Under the pieces are notes generated by a model. The model was not told the DNA's origin and made no database searches. It worked only from the letters and a program-made list of their open reading frames with translations. A stretch of DNA of 64,000 bases from Acinetobacter sp. UBA3106 (lineage in GTDB: Bacteria > Pseudomonadota > Gammaproteobacteria > Pseudomonadales > Moraxellaceae): contig DFAM01000016.1 of NCBI GenBank assembly GCA_002365595.1, forward strand, positions 179,873 to 243,872. The letters run 5' to 3'. Within the stretch, counting starts at the first letter, position 1. Each line of letters starts with the position of its first letter. Below are positions 56,680-64,000 of the stretch, piece after piece. Made by a program: the position numbers and the translations under genes.

Positions 56680-56685
56680 GCATCA

Positions 56686-56713
56686 AAAAAGCCTGAGCCC
56701 TTCAGGCTTTTTT
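56686..56713 (+). terminator. Rho-independent terminator
   Basis: AAGCCTGA and TCAGGCTT pair around GCCCT with A and T tracts, just after the barrel protein gene. Confidence 0.85.
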
Positions 56714-56816
56714 ATTCATTCTATGACTCCAAAGTCACCTTTGGACACTTCTCGCCATTGGGATCAATCAGCTTTCGCTTAAAATAACCGCACACCTGTA
56801 TAGTGAATAGTAGATC

Positions 56817-57896
56817 ATGACGCAAATCTTGCAAAAACGCCCTGCTTCATTAAATATCCTTGCCGGAAAATTGGCACGTCAACTGATTGAAAAAGAAGGT
56901 TTGCAGGCAAATTTTGTCGATATCGTTCCCGGTGCAGCAGGTGGTCCCAAAGGCATTGGCATTCAAGGTCTCGATCAAGCCATTTTTGGCGATTTCCTTG
57001 CACAAGCGCCGCAGCGTAGAACCCTGATTGGTTCATCGATTGGCAGCTGGCGTTTTGCCAGCATTGCTGCATGGGGCGCGAAAGAAGGCACTGAACGTCT
57101 TGCAGAGCTTTATACCAATCTGTATTTCCATAAAAAAATGACCCGTCAGGAAGTCGGTAATATTTGCCGCGACATGCTGATTGATCTGGTGCAAGGCAAA
57201 GAGCAGCAACTGGTTGAGCATCCCGATTATCATCTGGCCGTCATCTCGATCAAGGCCCAGCACATTTTCCAAAGTGACAAATCCTTGCCTTTACTGGCAT
57301 CAGTGGCCGGAATCATCGGCAGCAATGCTTTGGCACGCAAGCACAACCGTCTGTTTATGCAACGTGTCATTAGCCAGCCGGAAATGGGCACCCAATTTAA
57401 AGTCCATGATGAATTTACCACGCATTATCAGCCTTTAAATCTTAATAACGTCACCTCCTGGCTGATGGCTTCTGCGTCTATTCCTGGCGTGATGGCGGCA
57501 ATTCGCGATATTCCCGATGCGCCTAAAGGCAGTTACCGCGATGGCGGTTTAATTGACTATCATCTTGATCTGCCGTTTCAAAGCCAGGGCATTGTGCTGT
57601 ATCCGCATTTTAGCGACAGCATCACTCCGGGCTGGTTCGACAAAATGCTGAAAAAGCGCAAGGCCAGTCCGGAAAATCAGGCAAGGACCTTATTGCTTTC
57701 CCCCTCAATCGAGTATCTACAATCCCTACCACTCGGCCGTTTGCCGGATCGTAAAGATTTCACCTTAAAAGGTCTGGACCAGAAACAGCGGATTCGCATG
57801 TGGAATCAATCGGTGGCAGAAAGCCAGCGCTTGGGTGATGAGTTTTTGGAAATGGTGGAGAAACAGAATTTCCCGCAGTTGATGCAGGATTTATAA
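56817..57896 (+). CDS. Patatin-like phospholipase family protein
   Basis: The 359-residue protein has the patatin features: an oxyanion-type stretch PGAAGGPKGIGIQGL, the nucleophile motif GSSIGS (about residues 69-74) and the dyad aspartate in YRDGGLIDYH. Patatins are Ser-Asp lipid acyl hydrolases. No signal peptide is present. The ribosome site is weak. A second open frame follows the stop in the same reading frame. Confidence 0.85.
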   Translation: MTQILQKRPASLNILAGKLARQLIEKEGLQANFVDIVPGAAGGPKGIGIQGLDQAIFGDFLAQAPQRRTLIGSSIGSWRFASIAAWGAKEGTERLAELYTNLYFHKKMTRQEVGNICRDMLIDLVQGKEQQLVEHPDYHLAVISIKAQHIFQSDKSLPLLASVAGIIGSNALARKHNRLFMQRVISQPEMGTQFKVHDEFTTHYQPLNLNNVTSWLMASASIPGVMAAIRDIPDAPKGSYRDGGLIDYHLDLPFQSQGIVLYPHFSDSITPGWFDKMLKKRKASPENQARTLLLSPSIEYLQSLPLGRLPDRKDFTLKGLDQKQRIRMWNQSVAESQRLGDEFLEMVEKQNFPQLMQDL

Positions 57897-58064
57897 AATC
57901 ATTTTAATGAAAATCTAGAGAATGAAGTTTCGTTTGATGAGTACATGAATTTATTTTCAAATAACTTGAATGTTATAAAACCTTTGGTGAATAAACTACC
58001 TAAACCATTTGGAATCAGAAATCAAAATGGTGAGGCGTATATTTTTTTCTCAAACAGCCGCTAA
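57897..58064 (+). pseudogene. 55-codon open remnant after the patatin gene
   Basis: Directly after the patatin stop (TAA 57894-57896) the same frame stays open for 55 codons and ends at TAA 58062. The residues (NEVSFDEYMNLF, KPFGIRNQNGEAYIFF) look protein-like and the DNA is more AT-rich than the patatin gene, but no start or ribosome site is evident. It is best read as the 3' fragment of a lost gene. A nonsense-truncated patatin tail is less likely. Confidence 0.4.
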
Positions 58065-58135
58065 TCACGTACACTATACAGCTGCGATTTTTATTCGCTG
58101 TTTTCCATTTTGAACATATTTTTGGTGAAATTCTC

Positions 58136-58918
58136 ATGAACAACGCGCAATGGCTCGATGAAGTAAAATTTAACGAACAAGGTCTAATCCCTGCCATTGC
58201 CCAGCATCATCAAAGCGGTCGTGTATTGATGGTGGCTTGGATGAACCGTGAGGCTTTAGCCTTAACTGCAGAAAAAAACCAAGCGGTGTATTTCTCCCGT
58301 TCACGTCAAAAATTGTGGCATAAAGGGGAAGAATCGGGTCATTTCCAGACGGTGCATGAAATCCGCCTGGACTGTGATGCCGACGTGATTGTATTGCAGA
58401 TTGAACAGCATGGCGGTATTGCCTGCCACACGGGCCGTGAATCGTGCTTCTATCGTAAATTGACCGCAAATGGCTGGGAAATTGTCGATGCACAATTAAA
58501 AGATCCAAGCCAGATTTATGCTGAAAAATCTGCCAATCCGCATACCCTTGCCATGAATGCCTCGACTGCCCAGTCTGAACAGGTTGAAGTTCTGGACTAT
58601 TTGGGCCAAATGATGTCGGAACGTAAAAAAGCCGATCCTGATTCATCTTACGTCGCCAAGCTGTATCACAAAGGCTTGAACAAAATTCTGGAAAAAATTG
58701 GTGAAGAAAGCGTTGAAACCATCATCGCAGCCAAAGATTTTAAATCTGAAGCCAATGCAGACAACAAAAACGACCTGATTTATGAAGTCGCTGATTTGTG
58801 GTTCCATACCATTGTGATGCTCGGTTATTTCGACCTTGACCCACAACTAGTTTTAAACGAGTTGGCTCGTCGTCAGGGCTTATCCGGATTGGTTGAAAAA
58901 GCCAATCGTCAACATTAA
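58136..58918 (+). CDS. hisIE: Bifunctional phosphoribosyl-AMP cyclohydrolase/phosphoribosyl-ATP pyrophosphatase
   Basis: The 260-residue enzyme carries out two histidine steps. The HisI part (about 1-120) has the metal motif DCDAD and the Cys pair in CHTGRESCFYR; the HisE part (about 155-255) has EKIGEESVETIIAAKD. The fusion is common in proteobacteria. The helicase gene starts four bases after its stop. Confidence 0.95.
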   Translation: MNNAQWLDEVKFNEQGLIPAIAQHHQSGRVLMVAWMNREALALTAEKNQAVYFSRSRQKLWHKGEESGHFQTVHEIRLDCDADVIVLQIEQHGGIACHTGRESCFYRKLTANGWEIVDAQLKDPSQIYAEKSANPHTLAMNASTAQSEQVEVLDYLGQMMSERKKADPDSSYVAKLYHKGLNKILEKIGEESVETIIAAKDFKSEANADNKNDLIYEVADLWFHTIVMLGYFDLDPQLVLNELARRQGLSGLVEKANRQH

Positions 58919-58922
58919 GCCT

Positions 58923-60434
58923 ATGACTGTGTCTGATTCGAAAAAACCAAGCGCTACTTATGAGCAGGCCATTGCCATAGACAATGCGCGTTTAGGCAAA
59001 TCCTTTAAAGTGATTGCCTATGCAGGCACAGGTAAAACCACGACTTTGCAAATGATCAGTGATGCCATGCCTGAACGGCGTGGTATGTATCTGGCGTTTA
59101 ACAAAGCCATTGCTAGCGAGGCGCAAAGTAAATTCCATCGCAATGTCGACTGTCGCACTTTTCACTCGCTGGCTTTTCGCAGTGCGCCCCGTGGCGTGAC
59201 TGACAAACTTCGCTTGCCGCGTTTAAGTCCGAGTTTTATTGCCAAGGAATATCGACTGCAACCGATTACCCTGCGCCGGATGATGGGCGGACGTTATGAA
59301 AAATATGTGATGATGCCGTCGCGTCTTGCAAGTCTGGTGGCAAATGCGGTCAGCTATTTCTGCTCGACCAGTTCGCAATATCCGGCACCGCGTCATCTGC
59401 AGGCACCGAGCTGGTTGCATCCCGACGATATTGCTGAATTGCAAACACATCTTTATCCAGCAGTTGAACGGCGCTGGTTAGAGTCGATTGATCCTAATCA
59501 TCAGGCCGGTATTGGGCATGATATTTATCTGAAACTTTGGGCGCTGTCCGAGCCGAATATTCCAGCAGATTATGTGCTGTTTGATGAAGCACAAGATGCC
59601 GACCCGCTGATGCTGGGCATTTTGCTACGACAAAGAAATACCCAGGTGATTTATGTGGGGGACGCGCATCAACAGATTTATGCTTGGCGCGGTGCGGTCA
59701 ATGCCATGCAACAGCTGCCGCTGCCTGAATCACGTCTGACCACCTCATTCCGTTTTGGTGAAGAAATTGCCTTGAATGCCAATGCCATTTTGGGCGCATT
59801 AAATGAAACTGTGCCTTTACTGGGTAATCCGCAGCTGAATTCCAAAGTGGTGAATAAACCGCATACCAAACAGCGTGATGCGATTTTGTGCCGTACCAAT
59901 GCCCGTGCCATGGAACTGCTGCTTTCCGGACTAGTACATGGCGATAAAGTCAGCTTGCAAGCCGATCATGTCAAACTGAACCGTTTTGTCGATGCTGCCA
60001 GCATGCTGAAACAGGGTCGCCGCGTGACTGATGTGCCGGAACTGGCCTGGTTTAATTCATGGCACGACGTACATGAATACTGTGAAACCAATGATGGCAG
60101 TGACATCAAACCACTGGTGAAACTGGTGGATGATCACGGCACCGACCCATTAAAACGGGCTCTGGCTAAAATCACTCCGATTGGACAGGCCGACTACATC
60201 ATTTCGACTGCACACAAAGCCAAAGGTCTGGAATGGGACCGGGTGCACATCGAAGATGACTATCAATTTAAGGTCAATGAAAAAGACCATAAAATTAGTG
60301 ACGAAGAGTTAAGATTGCTTTACGTGGCCTGCACACGTGCTAAAGTAAGTTTAAATATTCACCACATTTACGATCTGGTGCAACAACTGAAAAAGCAAAT
60401 GCCGGTATCGCTGCGTAAAGCTGTGGGAGAATAA
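58923..60434 (+). CDS. SF1 (UvrD/Rep-like) DNA helicase
   Basis: The 503-residue protein has Walker A AYAGTGKTT (about 33-40), motif II FDEAQDAD (about 220-227), motif III YVGDAHQQIYAWRGA, motif V STAHKAKGLEWDRV and motif VI LLYVACTRAK, all seemingly intact. It lacks the long domains of UvrD and Rep and is shorter, like Fbh1/GajB-sized helicases. It is closely coupled to hisIE and to the ATPase gene that follows after 30 bases. The exact role is unknown. Confidence 0.87.
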   Translation: MTVSDSKKPSATYEQAIAIDNARLGKSFKVIAYAGTGKTTTLQMISDAMPERRGMYLAFNKAIASEAQSKFHRNVDCRTFHSLAFRSAPRGVTDKLRLPRLSPSFIAKEYRLQPITLRRMMGGRYEKYVMMPSRLASLVANAVSYFCSTSSQYPAPRHLQAPSWLHPDDIAELQTHLYPAVERRWLESIDPNHQAGIGHDIYLKLWALSEPNIPADYVLFDEAQDADPLMLGILLRQRNTQVIYVGDAHQQIYAWRGAVNAMQQLPLPESRLTTSFRFGEEIALNANAILGALNETVPLLGNPQLNSKVVNKPHTKQRDAILCRTNARAMELLLSGLVHGDKVSLQADHVKLNRFVDAASMLKQGRRVTDVPELAWFNSWHDVHEYCETNDGSDIKPLVKLVDDHGTDPLKRALAKITPIGQADYIISTAHKAKGLEWDRVHIEDDYQFKVNEKDHKISDEELRLLYVACTRAKVSLNIHHIYDLVQQLKKQMPVSLRKAVGE

Positions 60435-60464
60435 TTTTCGCTTCGGATGCAAGACAGGTGTTTT

Positions 60465-61832
60465 ATGAAAATTGACGCTATTCAACTCAAACACGCACTT
60501 CATTTTGCCGATCTCAAGCTGAACTTTAATGACAAACCCATCACCCTGATTCTGGGCGATCAAAGCTCGGGTAAAACCGGTATTTTAAAATTTACCTATC
60601 AGGCACTGACCTGGTTTGCAGCACGTTATAAAGATTCGCGTGCTGCCGGCGTGGTCATGCAGGATCAGGACATCATGTTTACCCGCCTGCAATCCAAAAT
60701 TGATATTCGGGTTCATATTCCACCCGATATTGGTACTTTAAATGCTTCTAGCGAAGCTGGGGACAAGAGCCTGACCACGTGTGACTGGCAAATTTATAAA
60801 ACTTTAAATAGTCATGGCATTGGTACTTGCAAGGCCGAAACCCAGCAATTAGACAATCTGGTTGAGCTCTATCATAACGCACTGAAACACGATCAGCAGC
60901 AAGGCTTGCCGCTGATTGCCTATTACCCGGCAGAACGCTTTGTCAGTGAAATGAATATTCAGAGTAAAAATAATCCGGCGGTGTTTCAGACTTCTCATGC
61001 TTATGAAATTTCCACCATTCCCTATACTACCTTTAACCGTTTTTTTGAGTGGTTTCGTGAAATTAGCGATATTGAAAATGCCCAGATTGCGCAACTGTTT
61101 CAGCAGCTGGTGTCTCATCCCTCCATTCAGAAAAATAAAGAAAATGACTTTTTGCAACATCTGTTGAATGCACAAAAGCAAATGAATGCACCGAGTCTGG
61201 ATGCTTTAAAACAGGCCTTAAGCACCGTGCTTCCTAGTTTTGAGGATATCTATGTGCAGTATCAGCCCAAATTACAGCTGATGGTCAGTTATGCTGAAAA
61301 AACTATGCTCTATCAGCAACTTTCCAACAGTGTTAAAAACTGGATTGCGTTGGTGGGGGATATTGTGCGCCGCTTATGCTTGCTCAATCCAAACAGTTTA
61401 TATCCGTGTTTGGAAGGTGATGGTATTTTGCTGATTGATGCGATTGATCATCAGCTGGATCAAAATACCTCGCAAGTGATTTTACAGCGCCTGCATCAGG
61501 CTTTTCCGCGTCTGCAAATTATTGCCACCGGCAACCGAACTGAATTACTGGAACATGCAACTGAATATCAATGTTTAAAGCTGGAAAACAAACAGCTGTT
61601 CGATATGCAGCTGCAACCGTTACAGGAAAAATTTGACACGATTTATGAAAATCTGGTGTTTAATGAAGAAGTGATTGAGGCTGATGCCTTAACTGAGCCT
61701 GAATCAGAAAGTGTCACTCCTGAAAGCCTGTTAGAGCAAATCCAGCAACATTTAACGCTAGAACAGCAAACTGAATTATTGCACTTAATGCAACAACAGG
61801 ATGATACATCTTCTTCTCGTCCTATATCCTGA
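60465..61832 (+). CDS. AAA/ABC-type ATPase with degenerate catalytic motifs
   Basis: The 455-residue protein matches the RecF/OLD-type ATPases with Walker A GDQSSGKT (31-38), YYPAERF and FFEWFREISDIEN in the usual places. However, the ABC signature LSxGE is LSNSV (286-290), the Walker B glutamate is alanine (LLIDAID, D325-A326), and the switch histidine position reads IIATGN instead of TTH. ATP may bind but hydrolysis is doubtful. No TOPRIM domain follows, only an acidic low-complexity tail. It probably works with the helicase just upstream. Confidence 0.8.
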   Translation: MKIDAIQLKHALHFADLKLNFNDKPITLILGDQSSGKTGILKFTYQALTWFAARYKDSRAAGVVMQDQDIMFTRLQSKIDIRVHIPPDIGTLNASSEAGDKSLTTCDWQIYKTLNSHGIGTCKAETQQLDNLVELYHNALKHDQQQGLPLIAYYPAERFVSEMNIQSKNNPAVFQTSHAYEISTIPYTTFNRFFEWFREISDIENAQIAQLFQQLVSHPSIQKNKENDFLQHLLNAQKQMNAPSLDALKQALSTVLPSFEDIYVQYQPKLQLMVSYAEKTMLYQQLSNSVKNWIALVGDIVRRLCLLNPNSLYPCLEGDGILLIDAIDHQLDQNTSQVILQRLHQAFPRLQIIATGNRTELLEHATEYQCLKLENKQLFDMQLQPLQEKFDTIYENLVFNEEVIEADALTEPESESVTPESLLEQIQQHLTLEQQTELLHLMQQQDDTSSSRPIS

Positions 61833-62234
61833 TACACATGCTTGAATCCTATTACAAAATATTCAGTATCTTTCAAAAATTCGCTTAGCGCATTTCATCT
61901 GGCTAAACATGCTACGCCGCTTCAGCATGGAGGGCGTATAATAAATAGGGTTTGTTGACACAACATTGATGAAATGTCGACAAATTCACCTGTGTGCGCG
62001 AAAATAATTGATGTTGTTTTACTCATGTAATAAGATCAAGTTTATTTAAAGTTTTATAGTAAAATCCGATTTTACTCAGACTTTTTTCAAGTTGCGCAAC
62101 ACAGCTTGTTTTTCAATTTTTTACTCAAACCGGCTTTCAAGATTGAGAAGTTTGGATGGCTCTTTGCAATCCTGTAATCCTTGAAAGATAAGATTCACGT
62201 TTAGGTGTTGATCGCCTAACTCACGACTTTGGAT
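61833..62234. other. Intergenic region before the Mrp operon
   Basis: About 400 bases without a gene. It has small hairpins (CATGCT/AGCATG near 61907-61928; TTTGTTGACA at 61951 with TGTCGACAAA at 61975; GTAAAAT/ATTTTAC at 62059-62075) and a TATAAT near 61938. The promoter for the Mrp operon probably lies here. Confidence 0.5.
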
Positions 62235-64000
62235 ATGAGTGTGCTACCGATTATTATCCTGTTACCGTTAGTATTAGGCACTACCCTTGTCTCGTGGCTG
62301 AAATTTTCACGCGGGGTGACAGCCTTAGCTGCCATAGGAGTCAGCCTGAGTAGTCTGACCCTGTTACTGATGCAAGCTAAAGAAGTGTTTAATGGCGGAA
62401 CAATCATACAAACTTGGACCTGGTTACCTCAGCTCGGTATCGATCTAAGTTTTCGCTTGGACGCCTTAGGCCTGTTATTTTGCCTGCTGATTAGCGGTAT
62501 CGGCACCCTCATTTATATTTATGCCTATTATTATTTAAATCCTAGAAACTCCCTAAGCAAATTGTATCTTTTGCTGATGCTGTTTATGGCCTCCATGCTC
62601 GGGATATCACTTTCTAACAATTTAATTTTACTGCTTATTTTTTGGGAACTGACCAGTATTTCCTCCTTCCTGTTGGTGGGGTATTGGAGCAATTACGAAG
62701 CTGCGCAACGTGGTTCACGTATGGCACTGACCATTACCGGTATGGGTGGTCTGGCAATGCTGGGCGGTTTCATTCTACTCGGTCAAATGACCGGAACCTA
62801 TCAGATTGACCAAATTTTGACGATGAAAGATCAAATTCAAAGTCACTCTCTATTTGTACCTAGCCTGTTACTCATTTTGACCGGCGCCTTTACTAAAAGT
62901 GCACAATTTCCGTTTCATTTCTGGCTACCGAATGCCATGGCAGCGCCGACGCCGGTTTCAGCCTATTTGCACTCTGCCACCATGGTGAAAGCCGGCATTT
63001 TCCTGCTGGCACGCTTTACGCCAATTTTTGTCGGTGCTGCGCTTTATCATAATATCGTGACTTTCGTGGGTCTATTCACCTTATGTATGGCTGCCTTCTT
63101 TGCCATTTTCAAGGAAGACTTAAAGGGCTTGCTGGCGTATTCCACCATCAGTCATTTGGGCCTGATTGTGTGCTTGTTGGGGATTGGATCACCCTTGGCC
63201 GTTGCGGCAGCCATTTTCCATATTATCAACCATGCCACCTTTAAGGCTGCCCTGTTCATGCTGGCCGGGATCATTGACCATGAAACCGGAACTCGGGATT
63301 TGCGTAAGCTCAGCGGTATCTGGCAATTGCTGCCTTTTACGGCCACCCTGACCATGATCACCGCTGCCTCCATGGCTGGTGTGCCACTAACCAATGGCTT
63401 CCTGTCTAAGGAAATGTTCTTTACTGAACTGTTGGCCAACCTGTCTGGTCCCGTGCTTATTGTTTCTGCCATTCTGGCCACCCTGGCCGGAATTTTTGCA
63501 GTGGCTTATTCGGTACGTTTAGTGCATGGCGTATTTTTCGATGGTCCGATTGGCCTAGAAGTACCTAACCAGAAAGCCCATGAGCCGCCATTGGGCATGC
63601 GCGTACCTGCAATATTGCTGGCGGTCTTATGTATTCTAGTGGGCCTGCTACCTGCGCTGCTGGTAGAAAATATTGTCAATGCAACTGCACGTGCCAGCAC
63701 GCAAATGCCTGACTTTATCGGTAGTCATTTGGCCCTCTGGCATGGTTTTAACCTGCCTTTGCTGATGAGTGTCATTGCGCTATTCGGCGGGATCATTTTC
63801 TATTTTGCTTTGGCCAAAGGCGGTCGCATTCGTGACATTGATCTCGATCCCCTGCTCGGCAAATTTCAGGGCAGAGTGCTGTTCGATTTATTTTTAAAAC
63901 ACCTGTTACTGAATTCACGCAAGTTCAAACGGCAAACCGAAAATGGTTCACTGCAAAGCTATTTGATGTGGATTGTGCTGTTTAGTGGCGCTTTGCTGAC
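62235..64000 (+). CDS. mrpA: Mrp/Mnh Na+/H+ antiporter subunit A (partial)
   Basis: The frame runs from ATG 62235 to the window edge (588 codons, truncated). It is the large proton-pumping-like subunit of the Mrp antiporter, with the NuoL/NuoM motif IFWELTSISSFLLVGYW, the HFWLPNAMAAPTPVSAYLHS stretch and KAGIFLLARFTP, and about 14 helices so far. The remaining MrpA C-terminus and the other mrp genes should lie to the right. Confidence 0.9.
   Translation, partial: MSVLPIIILLPLVLGTTLVSWLKFSRGVTALAAIGVSLSSLTLLLMQAKEVFNGGTIIQTWTWLPQLGIDLSFRLDALGLLFCLLISGIGTLIYIYAYYYLNPRNSLSKLYLLLMLFMASMLGISLSNNLILLLIFWELTSISSFLLVGYWSNYEAAQRGSRMALTITGMGGLAMLGGFILLGQMTGTYQIDQILTMKDQIQSHSLFVPSLLLILTGAFTKSAQFPFHFWLPNAMAAPTPVSAYLHSATMVKAGIFLLARFTPIFVGAALYHNIVTFVGLFTLCMAAFFAIFKEDLKGLLAYSTISHLGLIVCLLGIGSPLAVAAAIFHIINHATFKAALFMLAGIIDHETGTRDLRKLSGIWQLLPFTATLTMITAASMAGVPLTNGFLSKEMFFTELLANLSGPVLIVSAILATLAGIFAVAYSVRLVHGVFFDGPIGLEVPNQKAHEPPLGMRVPAILLAVLCILVGLLPALLVENIVNATARASTQMPDFIGSHLALWHGFNLPLLMSVIALFGGIIFYFALAKGGRIRDIDLDPLLGKFQGRVLFDLFLKHLLLNSRKFKRQTENGSLQSYLMWIVLFSGALL

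Noticed and set aside
58170..58646. 158-codon minus-strand frame within hisIE
   Set aside because: It is antisense to hisIE and its residues match no family.
58923..61832. Calling the helicase-ATPase pair Gabija or PARIS
   Set aside because: The ATPase has no TOPRIM domain and lacks key catalytic residues, and the operon begins with hisIE, so a chromosomal role is more likely.

Overview
The window looks like chromosomal DNA of an Acinetobacter species. This rests on recognisable proteins and gene sets: a fused two-domain PPK2-type polyphosphate:AMP phosphotransferase, ubiE-ubiJ-ubiB, recC-recB-recD, a dispersed gspF-gspG pair, cbpA-cbpM, rpsO-pnp and several small lipoproteins. Base composition is moderate to low GC with AT-rich intergenic DNA. 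Species was not determined. I see no rRNA, tRNA, CRISPR array, complete insertion sequence or prophage.

Layout. 1-2.1 kb: an AT-rich ABC-ATPase/TOPRIM (OLD-like) gene, probably horizontally acquired and possibly anti-phage. 2.1-8.2 kb: small lipoproteins and secreted hydrophilic proteins, a 2-hydroxyacid dehydrogenase, a serine hydrolase and a methyltransferase. 8.24-8.55 kb: a non-coding, hairpin-rich element with imperfect terminal inverted repeats. 8.5-16.5 kb: GFA protein, HI0933-type flavoprotein, TrmB-like methyltransferase, yacG, two related tiny membrane proteins (one easily missed), an MBL hydrolase with hemH, a DUF4062 protein, murI and a DUF1285 protein. 16.6-28.1 kb: ETF-ubiquinone oxidoreductase, TusA-like protein, corC-lnt, gspF-gspG, priA and a Kef-type antiporter. 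28.1-36.6 kb: hslO, two DUF2147 paralogues, cbpA-cbpM, a YdcH-like protein, a CorA transporter and rpsO-pnp. 36.6-37.5 kb: a 970-base gap with strong hairpins and at least one candidate small RNA. 37.5-46.8 kb: recC-recB-recD. 47-53.3 kb: pap, an FFLEELY-type protein and ubiE-ubiJ-ubiB. 54-58 kb: a glycine-rich lipoprotein, a beta-barrel protein, a patatin-like phospholipase and a gene remnant. 58.1-61.8 kb: hisIE followed by an SF1 helicase and a degenerate AAA/ABC ATPase. 62.2 kb to the end: the start of an Mrp/Mnh antiporter operon, cut by the window edge.

Most genes are housekeeping: DNA repair and restart (RecBCD, PriA), RNA turnover (PNPase), ubiquinone synthesis, envelope biogenesis (Lnt, MurI, T2SS) and stress chaperones (Hsp33, CbpA/CbpM). 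The parts most worth a second look are the ATPase-TOPRIM gene at the left edge, the helicase plus apparently dead ATPase pair at 58.9-61.8 kb, the structured element at 8.25-8.55 kb, the candidate sRNA near 37.3 kb, the inverted pair of tiny membrane proteins at 11.3-12.0 kb, and the two secreted hydrophilic proteins that share an upstream motif at 2.7-3.9 kb.
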